Shown piece by piece: positions 16,457 through 23,358 of a stretch of DNA of 23,687 nucleotides. Under the pieces are notes generated by a model. It was not told the origin of the DNA, did not search any database, and saw only the letters and a program-made list of their open reading frames with translations. The translations under genes and the position numbers were made by a program. This DNA is from CAZJYT01 sp964550325 (GTDB taxonomy: Bacteria > Patescibacteriota > Minisyncoccia > Minisyncoccales > CAZJYT01), in NCBI GenBank assembly GCA_964550325.1, contig CAZJYT010000011.1:1-23687 (forward strand), given 5' to 3'. Positions within the stretch are counted from its first letter, which is position 1; each line of letters starts with the position of its first letter.

Positions 16457-16565
16457 CCAAATTCCAATTTTCAATTAAATTCCAATATTCAATGACCAAA
16501 TGACCAAAACAATTTTATTGATTGAAAATTCAGTCATTGGAAATTGAGTATTAATTGGAATTTGA
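16457..16565. repeat. Long imperfect palindrome built of AATTCCAATT-like words
   Basis: The left half (CAAATTCCAATTTTCAATT ... CAATGACC) is the imperfect reverse complement of the right half (GTCATTGGAAATTGAG ... AATTGGAATTTGA), with a loop around ATGACCAAAACAATTTTATTG. ATTCCAAT/ATTGGAA words recur several times. It has no coding potential and lies directly before the right REP-like palindrome. Confidence 0.6.
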
Positions 16566-16569
16566 GTTT

Positions 16570-16587
16570 ACAGGGGTCTGACCCTGT
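16570..16587. repeat. REP-like palindrome, right copy bracketing the R-M cassette
   Basis: ACAGGG and CCCTGT are inverted arms around GTCTGA. The core ACAGGGGTCT plus the following ACCCTGT-AA-TTT-GG-TAA pattern matches the left copy at 13844 in the same orientation, about 2.7 kb away, so the two are imperfect direct repeats on either side of the methyltransferase and nuclease genes. Confidence 0.6.
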
Positions 16588-16645
16588 CAATTTTTGGCTA
16601 ACTTTTTATTATCTCATTTTACTCCATTAATTTCGGTTACATTTT

Positions 16646-16680
16646 AGACCGTTTAATTCGGGGTCTTTTAATTTTTTCTT
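16646..16680 (+). terminator. Weak terminator-like hairpin
   Basis: AGACC (16646-16650) pairs with GGTCT (16662-16666) around an 11-nt loop and is followed by a T-rich run to 16680. The 5-bp stem is short, so the call is tentative; it could end plus-strand transcription from the R-M cassette. Confidence 0.3.
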
Positions 16681-16688
16681 CTTTTAGA

Positions 16689-16694
16689 TATAAT
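16689..16694 (+). promoter_or_regulatory. Candidate -10 element of the membrane-anchored protein gene
   Basis: A perfect TATAAT ends 29 bp before the ATG at 16724, predicting a leader of about 23 nt. No good -35 hexamer is visible at 16-18 bp spacing. Confidence 0.4.
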
Positions 16695-16723
16695 TAAAGA
16701 ACTTCTAATTTCCCTTTGCGAAG

Positions 16724-17326
16724 ATGCTTTCTATTTTCTTAAATAAAAGAAATAAAAGAGAGAAATTTTTCCAAAAAAGAAGGTGGAAGTATGTTTTGCT
16801 TTTTATAATTTTAGTAATTACTATAAGCTTAATAAAGGCAATAGAGAAAGCTCCTGTCATTACAACTCAAAAAATTGAGCAGGAGATTAATGAAGAAAAT
16901 TTTAATTGGGCTACTTATTCTAATTTATTTTATAATGTTGAATTTAAATATCCTTCTGAATGGAAATTAAAAAAAGAGATATCTTTAGCCCACAGATATG
17001 AAGGGAAAGATGGTTTTTTTCAAATCTTAGCTCTTTCCAAAAAGGGATTGAGTGTTGAAGAGATTTGCAAAAATGAAGTTTTTCAAAAGTTAAAACCCTA
17101 TGGATCTTCTCCTAAAATTAAAATTTTAGAAATTTCTCATAGAAAGGGATGTTTAATCTTACCTTCAGACGACCAGCCAAAATCAATGAAAAATGGGGCG
17201 ATTTTGATTTTAAGGTATCGTTGGCCAATTTCAATTTTGGGAGAAGATTATAATTATTTTGTTTTAGGAGGCGATAAATCTCATATAGAGAAAATTGTCA
17301 AGACTCTTAAATTTATTAAAAATTAA
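16724..17326 (+). CDS. Membrane-anchored protein of unknown function (PsbP-like extracytoplasmic domain)
   Basis: A 200-residue protein with a basic N-terminus (residues 1-23) and one transmembrane anchor (YVLLFIILVITISLIKAI, ~24-41), placing the rest outside the membrane. The extracytoplasmic domain starts with a pattern typical of small PsbP/lipoprotein-like domains, NLFYNVEFKYPSEWKLKKE, then a strand-rich region ending in IEKIVKTLKFIKN. Related sequences occur in diverse bacteria as stand-alone or C-terminal extracytoplasmic domains; I know of no established biochemical role. There are single cysteines at EEICKNE and KGCLIL that might pair. Its stop overlaps the convergent dprA stop by 11 bp. 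Confidence 0.7.
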   Translation: MLSIFLNKRNKREKFFQKRRWKYVLLFIILVITISLIKAIEKAPVITTQKIEQEINEENFNWATYSNLFYNVEFKYPSEWKLKKEISLAHRYEGKDGFFQILALSKKGLSVEEICKNEVFQKLKPYGSSPKIKILEISHRKGCLILPSDDQPKSMKNGAILILRYRWPISILGEDYNYFVLGGDKSHIEKIVKTLKFIKN

Positions 17327-18188
17327 TCTTTTTTCCTAAGCCATAGATATTCCCTCCCAAATTTCTTACTTTTTCCTTAATCTCTAACAAAGAAAGAGTG
17401 GTTAATACCTCGTTAATAGGTAATTTTGTTTTTTCCACGATTTCATCAATGTATAGAGCCCCGTCTTTTAAGGCTTCTAAAATCAAGGTCTCTGTCTTCG
17501 TCTCTCCCTTTAATTTTCTTTCTTTCTGAGAGAAAGGGATTTTTAATTCTTCTAAGATGTCTTCTGCTTTTTCTACTAATTTAGCTCCCTTTTTTATCAA
17601 AAGATGACATCCCTTTGAATGCTTGGAGAAAATAGAGCCAGGGACAGCAAAGACCCTTCTCTTTTGTAAAAAGGCAAAGTTAGCTGTAATTAAAGCTCCA
17701 GATCTTTCCGGAGCTTCTACTACTAACACGCCCAGGGAAATGCCAGAGATTATTCTGTTCCTTCTTGGAAAGGTAAATTTGGTTCCTCTCTGTTTAGGTG
17801 GGTATTCGGAAATGAGACAGCCTCCCTTTTCTAAAATTTTTTTTACCAATTTTAAATTACTTTTAGGATAAATTGATTCTTCATCAAGACCGGTTCCTAA
17901 GATTGCGATTGTTCTTTTTCCTCTTTCCACGGCTGCTAAATGGGCCATAGTATCAATTCCTGGAGCTAATCCTGAAACAATAGTTAATTTTGTCTCTGCT
18001 AATTCTCCAGCAATTTTTAGAGTTACCTCCTTCCCGTAATTTGTGCACTTTCTTGTGCCAACAATGGCAAAACAATTTTCTTTATTTTTCAATTCTCCTA
18101 AAAAATAGATAATTTTGGGTGGGTCAGGAATCTTTTTTAAAATTTCTGGATAAATCTCACTTTCAATTGTCACTTTTTTGATTTCCAT
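17316..18188 (-). CDS. dprA: DNA-processing protein A (DprA/Smf)
   Basis: DprA loads RecA on incoming single-stranded DNA during natural transformation. The Rossmann-like DprA core is complete: FAIVGTRKCTNYGKEV, TIVSGLAPGIDTMAH, ILGTGLDEESIYP, SEYPP, FPRRNRIISGIS and EAPERSGALITA, then a C-terminal winged-helix domain (~240-288, TLILEALKDGALYIDEIV). The N-terminal SAM-like domain of longer DprAs is absent, giving 290 aa. The frame extends 21 codons upstream, but those residues come from the repeat at 18201-18276; the ATG at 18188 (MEIKKVTIE) is preferred and has an AT-rich -10-like sequence directly before it. It is divergent from ligA and convergent with the membrane-protein gene. Confidence 0.93.
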   Translation of the reverse strand: MEIKKVTIESEIYPEILKKIPDPPKIIYFLGELKNKENCFAIVGTRKCTNYGKEVTLKIAGELAETKLTIVSGLAPGIDTMAHLAAVERGKRTIAILGTGLDEESIYPKSNLKLVKKILEKGGCLISEYPPKQRGTKFTFPRRNRIISGISLGVLVVEAPERSGALITANFAFLQKRRVFAVPGSIFSKHSKGCHLLIKKGAKLVEKAEDILEELKIPFSQKERKLKGETKTETLILEALKDGALYIDEIVEKTKLPINEVLTTLSLLEIKEKVRNLGGNIYGLGKKINF

Positions 18189-18200
18189 TATATAATATAT

Positions 18201-18276
18201 GTAGTTACTAACTACCTTGGTAACAAATCCCCCGGAGACAAGATGCCTCAAGAAAGAAATTATTAAGAATTGTTAC
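18201..18276. repeat. Dispersed intergenic repeat, core-less copy (B)
   Basis: This 76-bp stretch between dprA and ligA aligns with the two outer flanks of the element at 20376-20595, inverted relative to it. The left part (GTAGTTACTAAC...GGTAACAAATC) matches about 24 of 29 positions and the right part (AGATGCCTC...AAGAATTGTTA) about 30 of 35. The folded core of the other copy is missing; only GAGACAAGATGCCTC remains at the junction. It supplies DNA just upstream of the ligA -10. Confidence 0.75.
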
Positions 18277-18278
18277 AA

Positions 18279-18284
18279 TATAAT
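18279..18284 (+). promoter_or_regulatory. -10 element of ligA, predicting a leaderless transcript
   Basis: TATAAT ends 10 bp before the ligA ATG at 18295, so transcription would begin only about 4 nt upstream of the start codon. The conserved end of repeat copy B abuts this -10. No Shine-Dalgarno sequence is present. Confidence 0.45.
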
Positions 18285-18294
18285 ATATTAGAAT

Positions 18295-20334
18295 ATGAAG
18301 AAAAATCTTTCAAAGGCTGAAGCTAAAAAGAGAATTGAAAAACTAAGAAAAGAGATCCAACGGCATAATTATTTATATTATGTGTTAGATAAACCCGAGA
18401 TTTCAGATTCTGCCTACGATTCCCTAAAAAGGGAATTAATAGAGTTAGAAAAGCAATTTCCTGAATTTATTACTCCTGATTCTCCCACCCAAAGAGTGGG
18501 AGGCACACCTTTAAAAGAGTTTAAAAAGGTAACCCATAAGGTTCCGATGTTGACTCTTCAGGATGCTTCTAATGAGAAAGAAATGGAGGATTGGTTAAAG
18601 AGGATAGAGAGACTTTTGGCTCCTTCAGAATTTCAAAAATTAGATTTCTTTGCAGAGTTAAAAATGGACGGGCTGGCAATTTCCTTAATTTATAAAAATG
18701 GCATCTTAGAAAGGGCTTCTACCAGAGGAGATGGCTACACTGGAGAAGATGTTACTCAGAATATAAAGACTATCAGATGTATTCCCTTAAAAATAAGATT
18801 GTTTGCCTTAAGTCCGCATTATAAAGTTCCTGAGGAAATTGAGATTAGAGGGGAGGTTTATATGGAAAAAAGAGCATTTGAGAAACTAAATGAAGAGCAA
18901 AGAAAAAAGGGCCTGGAAGGTTTTGCCAATCCAAGAAATGCAGCTGCTGGCTCAGTAAGACAATTGGATCCAAGGATTACTGCTCAAAGAAAACTGGCTT
19001 TTTTTGGTTATGATATTGTCACTGATTTAGGACAAAAGACTCACCAAGAGGAACATCAATTAATGAAAATCTTGGGTATTCCTCAAAATCCTCTCAATAG
19101 ATACTGCAAAAATTTAAAAGAAGTAATTAGATTTCACAAAGAAATTGCTAAAAAAAGAGAAAAGCTACCCTATGAGATTGATGGGATTGTAGTTAATGTG
19201 AACGATAACTTTATTTTTGAGAAATTAGGGGTAGTCGGAGGAAGAATGCCAAGAGCGTCAATTGCTTTTAAGTTCCCGGGTAAAGAAGCTACCACTAGAG
19301 TTAAAGGTATTGTAGTTCAGGTAGGAAGAACCGGAAAGCTAACACCGGTAGCTGATTTAGAACCTGTTTCTTTGGGAGGAGTGACCATTTCTCGAGCTAC
19401 TTTACATAATTTTGAAATACTTAAAAAATTAGATGTGAAGATTGGCGACACCGTGGTTGTCCAAAGAGCAGGGGATGTAATTCCGGAGGTAGTAAGGGTA
19501 ATCACTTCTTTAAGAAGCGGGAATGAGAAAGAATTTAAGATTCCTTCAACCTGTCCTGCTTGTAATTCGCCCTTAATTAAAAAGCCTGGAGAGGTAGATT
19601 ATTATTGCTCAAATAAAGACTGTTTTGCGAGTAGGAGAAGATTTTTATATCATTTTGTTTCCAAGAAGGCTTTTGATATCGTTAATTTAGGTCCAAAGAT
19701 TATTGATAGGTTTATAGAAGAAGGTTTTATTTCTTCACCGGTGGATATTTTTAAATTAAAAAAGGAGGATATCGTAAGTCTATTTAGATTTGGTGAGAAG
19801 TCAGCAGAAAACATCATTTCTGCTATTGAGAAGGCAAAAGAAATTCCCTTAGCAAGGTTTATTTATGCTCTGGGAATAAGATATGTGGGAGAGCAGACCG
19901 CTATTGATTTGGCTAACCATTTTGGTTCAATTGAAAAATTAAAAAAGGCTCCTTTATCTGAGATAAGTTCTATTCTTAATATTGGAGAGATAGTAGCAAA
20001 ATCAGTTTATGATTGGTTTAGAAATGAGAAAAATTTGGAGTTGATAAGAGAATTAAAAAAGGCAGGAGTGAAAATTATCCCTCCTCAAAAAAGAGAGAAA
20101 GAGGAAAAATTAAAGGGACTAAAATTTGTATTTACTGGTACTTTAAAATCAATGACGAGAGAGGAGGCCAAAGAAAAAGTAAGAGATTTAGGGGGAGAGG
20201 TGGTGGGTTCTGTTTCAAAAAATGTAGATTATGTAATAGTGGGAGAAAATCCAGGTTCAAAATATGAAAAAGCAAAAAAATTAGGAGTAAAAACCACTTC
20301 AGAAGAAGAGTTCCTAAAAATGATAAAACACTAA
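18295..20334 (+). CDS. ligA: NAD-dependent DNA ligase
   Basis: Seals nicks in DNA using NAD+. All LigA domains are present in order in 679 aa: the NAD-binding Ia domain (HNYLYYVLDKPEISDSAYD, ~24-42), the adenylation domain with Lys123 in the KMDG motif and TRGDGYTGEDVTQN, the OB-fold (VGRTGKLTPVADLEPV), a four-cysteine zinc finger (Cys420, Cys423, Cys438, Cys443), helix-hairpin-helix repeats (~450-590) and a C-terminal BRCT domain (~600-679, GLKFVFTGTL..). Length and motifs are normal. It begins at ATG 18295 directly after a TATAAT box and ends 41 bp before the repeat element at 20376. Confidence 0.97.
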   Translation: MKKNLSKAEAKKRIEKLRKEIQRHNYLYYVLDKPEISDSAYDSLKRELIELEKQFPEFITPDSPTQRVGGTPLKEFKKVTHKVPMLTLQDASNEKEMEDWLKRIERLLAPSEFQKLDFFAELKMDGLAISLIYKNGILERASTRGDGYTGEDVTQNIKTIRCIPLKIRLFALSPHYKVPEEIEIRGEVYMEKRAFEKLNEEQRKKGLEGFANPRNAAAGSVRQLDPRITAQRKLAFFGYDIVTDLGQKTHQEEHQLMKILGIPQNPLNRYCKNLKEVIRFHKEIAKKREKLPYEIDGIVVNVNDNFIFEKLGVVGGRMPRASIAFKFPGKEATTRVKGIVVQVGRTGKLTPVADLEPVSLGGVTISRATLHNFEILKKLDVKIGDTVVVQRAGDVIPEVVRVITSLRSGNEKEFKIPSTCPACNSPLIKKPGEVDYYCSNKDCFASRRRFLYHFVSKKAFDIVNLGPKIIDRFIEEGFISSPVDIFKLKKEDIVSLFRFGEKSAENIISAIEKAKEIPLARFIYALGIRYVGEQTAIDLANHFGSIEKLKKAPLSEISSILNIGEIVAKSVYDWFRNEKNLELIRELKKAGVKIIPPQKREKEEKLKGLKFVFTGTLKSMTREEAKEKVRDLGGEVVGSVSKNVDYVIVGENPGSKYEKAKKLGVKTTSEEEFLKMIKH

Positions 20335-20363
20335 GACCTTAACTGTACTATTCTTAACTATTC

Positions 20364-20392
20364 TTACCACTTCAATAACAATTCTTGATAAT
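20364..20392 (+). promoter_or_regulatory. Candidate promoter reading into the 20402 hairpin
   Basis: TTACCA (20364-20369, 4 of 6 to consensus -35) and GATAAT (20387-20392, 5 of 6 to -10) are 17 bp apart. Predicted initiation at about 20399-20400 falls right at the 5' edge of the long stem. In an AT-rich genome such matches arise easily, so this is suggestive only. Confidence 0.3.
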
Positions 20393-20595
20393 TTCTTTAC
20401 CGAGACATCTTGTGGAGGGGAGCACGGAGTCGCCTTAAGTGCTGAAAAAAGGAGGTTATTCAAAGGCGCTCCTATACCTCGCCGAGCCTTACAGAGTCCT
20501 TTCTGAAATACAATTTTCCTCTGGGGCTTGGCTGCGGTATGCTCCCCTCCACAAGATGTCTCAGCTGATTTGTTACCATAATGGTTAGCAACTAC
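20376..20595. repeat. Dispersed intergenic repeat carrying a folded core (copy A)
   Basis: This is the full copy of a repeat whose outer flanks (20376-20407 and 20557-20595) match 18201-18276 in inverted orientation and, for one flank, 23359-23403 in the same orientation. Between the flanks sits a core of about 150 bp, absent from the 18.2-kb copy, that forms the hairpin described separately. The right edge overlaps the last codons and the stop of mfd. A 23-bp perfect inverted repeat marks the core ends, as in MITE-like elements. Confidence 0.7.
20402..20562 (+). ncRNA. Candidate structured RNA with a three-way-junction fold
   Basis: A perfect 23-bp inverted repeat (20402-20424 with 20540-20562) closes the structure. 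Inside, one arm pairs 20426-20436 with 20463-20472 (GGAG-U-CGCCTT against AAGGCGCTCC, one bulge). A second arm pairs ATACC 20474-20478 with GGTAT 20536-20540, GCCGAGCC 20481-20488 with GGCTTGGC 20525-20532, and CAGAG 20492-20496 with CTCTG 20519-20523. One pair is G-U when read on the plus strand and would be C-A on the minus strand, weakly favouring the plus strand. The segment is clearly richer in G+C than its surroundings. It does not show the conserved SRP, tmRNA, 6S or RNase P signatures I can recall. A non-autonomous DNA element is the main alternative. Confidence 0.45.
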
Positions 20596-22555
20596 CCCTT
20601 AATCTTTCCATTGCTTCCGCTAACATTTGACAATACAAATTTAGTCCTATCTTATTAATATTTCCTGATTGTTCTTTTCCTAAAATGTTTCCTGCTCCTC
20701 TCATTTCTAAATCTTTTAAAGCAATTTTATATCCACTTCCTAATTTTTCGGCAGACTTTAATGCTTTTAATCTCATTTTAGCTCGCTTACTCAAAGGAGG
20801 GGAATAAAGGAAATAAGCAAAAGCTTCAAGAAAGCTTCTCCCAACCCTTCCTTTAATTTGATAAGCTTGAGAAAGCCCTAATTTTTCGCTATGGCTGACA
20901 ATTAGGGTATTCACCGCAGGTAAATCTAATCCATTTTCAATAATGGTGGTTGCTACCAAGACATCTATTTTTCTCTTTTGAAAATCAATCATTGTTTTTA
21001 AAAGTTCTTCTTCTCTTAACTTGGCATGGGCAATAGCAATCCTTGCTTTTGGGACCAATTTTTCCAAAAATAATTTCGCCTTTTTAATAGATTTTGTTTG
21101 ATTGTGAAGATAATACACCTGTCCCTTTCTTTCTAACTCTCTTTCAATAGCTCTTTTGATGACCTCTTTTGAAAATGACAAAATAAAAGTTTTTACCGGT
21201 AGTTTTCCTTCAGGAGGGGTTTGAATGAGGCTGATATTTTTTAAAGAAGAGAGAGCCATATAGAGAGTCCTTGGAATAGGGGTAGCAGAAAGAGATAAGA
21301 CATCAACATCAGATTTTAGCTTTTTTATCTTTTCTTTATCTTTCACCCCAAATTTGTGTTCATCGTCAATTACCAATAGCCCTAAATTTTTAAAATCTAC
21401 ATCATTAGATAAAGCTCTGCGGGTAGCTACTAATATATCAATTTTTCCTTCTTTTATTTTTTTTACTATTTCTTTCTGCTCTTTTTCTTTTTGAAATCTC
21501 GTTAAAAGAGCCAAATTTATAGGAAGATCTTTGAGTCTTTCTTTGAAATTTTGAAAATGTTGATAAGCCAAAATAGTAGTAGGACATATCATCAAGGCTT
21601 GGTAGCCAGCACTTATTATTTTTACCATTGTTCTTAAGGCAATTTCAGTTTTTCCAAATCCAACATCTCCACAAACAATTCTATCCATTGGTCTTTCTTT
21701 TTTTAAATCTTCTTCTATCTCTCTTAATGCTTGGGCTTGGTCTGGAGTTTCTACAAAAGGGAAACTGGAGATTAAAGGAAGTTCAATTTCTTGATCCCAA
21801 AAATAAGGCTCTCTTTTGGTGATCTCTCTTTTGGCATAAATTTCCAAGAGTTCTTTAGCTACTTTTTCAGTTTCCTCTTTTATTCTTTTTTTTGTCTTTT
21901 GCCAAAAAGGAGAACCCAATCTTGATAACTCCGGCGTTTCAAAACCAATATATTTTGTTAATTTCCTTTCTAATCCGAAGGGAATATAGAGTTTATCACC
22001 CTTGTCATATTCTAAGATATAGAAACGATGAGTTTTTTGAGAATGAGGTAAGGAAAGCTTTTTAATACCTATGAATTTTCCTATCCCATGGTCTAAATGA
22101 ACTAAATAATCTCCCTGTTTTAAATTTGTTAGATTAGAGTATAACTTCTGAGATTTTAATTTATTTCTCAATATTTCTTTGGCTTTCTTTTCTTCCTCAA
22201 TCTTTATTTTGAGCTGATAAATTTTTTCAATTTTATTTCCAAAAAATTCTATTCTCACAGCAAAGCTTTGATTAATCGGAAAAACATCTAAAATTCCTCC
22301 CCTTTGAGAAAACTCTCCTATTTCTCCTATTTCCCAAACCTTTTCATATCCCATCTCATCTAATCTTCTCAAGATCTGAGAGAGAAAGCACTTTTGACTT
22401 TCTTTTAAATAAAGACAATTTTCTTGAAAGAAGGCTTGGGTTTTTTGAGCAGATAAAAGCTTTTCTTTATTTTTTTCAATCCAAGAATTCTCTCTTTCTA
22501 AAAAATAGGGGACTACCCCACAGATTAAGAGCTCTCTTAAATTGCCTTCATTCAT
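20585..22555 (-). CDS. mfd: Minimal transcription-repair coupling factor (Mfd-like translocase)
   Basis: Mfd removes stalled RNA polymerase and recruits UvrA. This version is 656 aa against ~1150 in typical Mfd. Kept parts are a UvrB-like D2 module (~60-112, with Arg85, Arg101 and Phe104/105 in positions resembling the UvrA-contacting residues), the RNA-polymerase-interacting domain (GDYLVHLDHGIGKFIGI, ~148-164) and a complete SF2 translocase: Walker A GDVGFGKTE (297-305), DDEH (397-400), SATPIPR (423-429) and the TRG-like DLEMRGAGNILG with QIKGRVGRS. Most of D1, D3 and the C-terminal D7 are missing. I prefer ATG 22555 (overlapping the pth stop) over a TTG eight codons earlier. The last codons and stop lie in a dispersed repeat. 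Confidence 0.88.
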   Translation of the reverse strand: MNEGNLRELLICGVVPYFLERENSWIEKNKEKLLSAQKTQAFFQENCLYLKESQKCFLSQILRRLDEMGYEKVWEIGEIGEFSQRGGILDVFPINQSFAVRIEFFGNKIEKIYQLKIKIEEEKKAKEILRNKLKSQKLYSNLTNLKQGDYLVHLDHGIGKFIGIKKLSLPHSQKTHRFYILEYDKGDKLYIPFGLERKLTKYIGFETPELSRLGSPFWQKTKKRIKEETEKVAKELLEIYAKREITKREPYFWDQEIELPLISSFPFVETPDQAQALREIEEDLKKERPMDRIVCGDVGFGKTEIALRTMVKIISAGYQALMICPTTILAYQHFQNFKERLKDLPINLALLTRFQKEKEQKEIVKKIKEGKIDILVATRRALSNDVDFKNLGLLVIDDEHKFGVKDKEKIKKLKSDVDVLSLSATPIPRTLYMALSSLKNISLIQTPPEGKLPVKTFILSFSKEVIKRAIERELERKGQVYYLHNQTKSIKKAKLFLEKLVPKARIAIAHAKLREEELLKTMIDFQKRKIDVLVATTIIENGLDLPAVNTLIVSHSEKLGLSQAYQIKGRVGRSFLEAFAYFLYSPPLSKRAKMRLKALKSAEKLGSGYKIALKDLEMRGAGNILGKEQSGNINKIGLNLYCQMLAEAMERLRGSC

Positions 22556-23117
22556 TATATTTTGAAATTGTCTTTTCAAAACCTTCTTTTAAAAGGCTCT
22601 CTAAAATTTTAATAATTTTTTTCTCTATTTGAGGCAAAAGATTTAATTCCTTTTTACTAAACCCTTTTAAAACAAAATCTTTTACATCTTTTGGTTTTCC
22701 TGAAAGGGGCTGAATTCCTATCCTCAATCTAACAAAATTCTTTGTTTTTATTTCTTTAATAATTGATTCTACTCCTTTATGGCCTCCACTTCCTCTATTT
22801 TTTACAATTCTTATTTTCCCAAATGTCAAATCGATATCATCGTGAATTATCCATAAATTGTGAAAGGGAATATTTAAATATTCTATTGCTTTTTTAACAG
22901 CAATTCCTGAATTATTCATAAAGACGGAGGGTTTAAAAAGTAAAACCTCCTTTTGAAAAACATTCTTTTTTGAAATTTCTCCCTGAAGATGAGGAGAAAA
23001 TAGAAAATTTGGAAAGCCAAATTCAAGAGATATCTTTTCGATCATCCTAAATCCAATATTATGCCTTGTTTCTTGATATTCTTTGTCTGGATTTCCCAAT
23101 CCACAAATTAAAATCAT
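22548..23117 (-). CDS. pth: Peptidyl-tRNA hydrolase
   Basis: Hydrolyses peptidyl-tRNA released from ribosomes to recycle tRNA. The 189-aa protein is full length for bacterial Pth. Conserved active-site positions are visible: Asn9 in GLGNP, the catalytic His19 in TRHNIGF, Asn68/Asn69 in FMNNSG, Asp93/Asp94 in IHDDIDL, and GSGGHKGVESI in the substrate-binding loop. Its stop overlaps the start of mfd by 8 bp, so the two are probably co-transcribed and translationally coupled. The ATG at 23117 has no Shine-Dalgarno sequence. Confidence 0.96.
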   Translation of the reverse strand: MILICGLGNPDKEYQETRHNIGFRMIEKISLEFGFPNFLFSPHLQGEISKKNVFQKEVLLFKPSVFMNNSGIAVKKAIEYLNIPFHNLWIIHDDIDLTFGKIRIVKNRGSGGHKGVESIIKEIKTKNFVRLRIGIQPLSGKPKDVKDFVLKGFSKKELNLLPQIEKKIIKILESLLKEGFEKTISKYNE

Positions 23118-23358
23118 ATAATTTTAATTTATGGTAACAAAATTAGTTTTCTACTCAAAGGGTAGGTTTAATGAAATTACGCCTTCAAAATTGAAGATTA
23201 AAAATCCTCGTTTTGGTTTCAAGAATTGTCCTTAACTAAAATTTATGAAAGGTGGGTCAGATTTGGAGATATGGAGAACCAATAGTTTTTCCACTCTTGA
23301 CAACAAATTTTGGGGTGATAAAACATTAATAATAAAATGTCTTCTCTAAGCAATCCAG

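Larger units (their letters stand above)
16239..16723. other. 485-bp intergenic region after the R-M cassette
   Basis: No convincing gene. It contains a 13-nt palindrome TTACCCTGGGTAA (16420-16432), near-repeats of CTTAATGAA around 16370-16405, a long imperfect palindrome (16457-16565), the right-hand REP-like palindrome (16570-16587), a weak terminator-like hairpin (16646-16680) and a -10 element for the next gene. The density of palindromes suggests a mobile-element scar. Confidence 0.6.

Noticed and set aside
16440..16600. CRISPR-like array from the repeated ATTCCAAT words
   Set aside because: Units are short, irregularly spaced and in both orientations, with no constant repeat and spacer lengths, and no cas genes are nearby.
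18189..18251. 21-codon N-terminal extension of dprA
   Set aside because: It translates the dispersed repeat at 18201-18276 and has no family similarity; ATG 18188 gives a normal DprA start.
20402..20562. SRP RNA, 6S RNA, tmRNA or RNase P RNA identity for the hairpin
   Set aside because: The SRP GGUCAGG/GGAAG/AGCAG core, the tRNA-like ends of tmRNA and the conserved RNase P cores are not present, and a 6S central bubble is not evident; only the generic label of candidate structured RNA is supported.
20335..20600. Intrinsic terminator role for the ligA/mfd intergenic hairpin
   Set aside because: No T-run follows either arm of the outer stem; the structure is far longer and more branched than a terminator.
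22556..22579. TTG start for mfd eight codons upstream
   Set aside because: The ATG at 22555 overlaps the pth stop in the ATGA-like manner used elsewhere in the window and needs no rare start codon.
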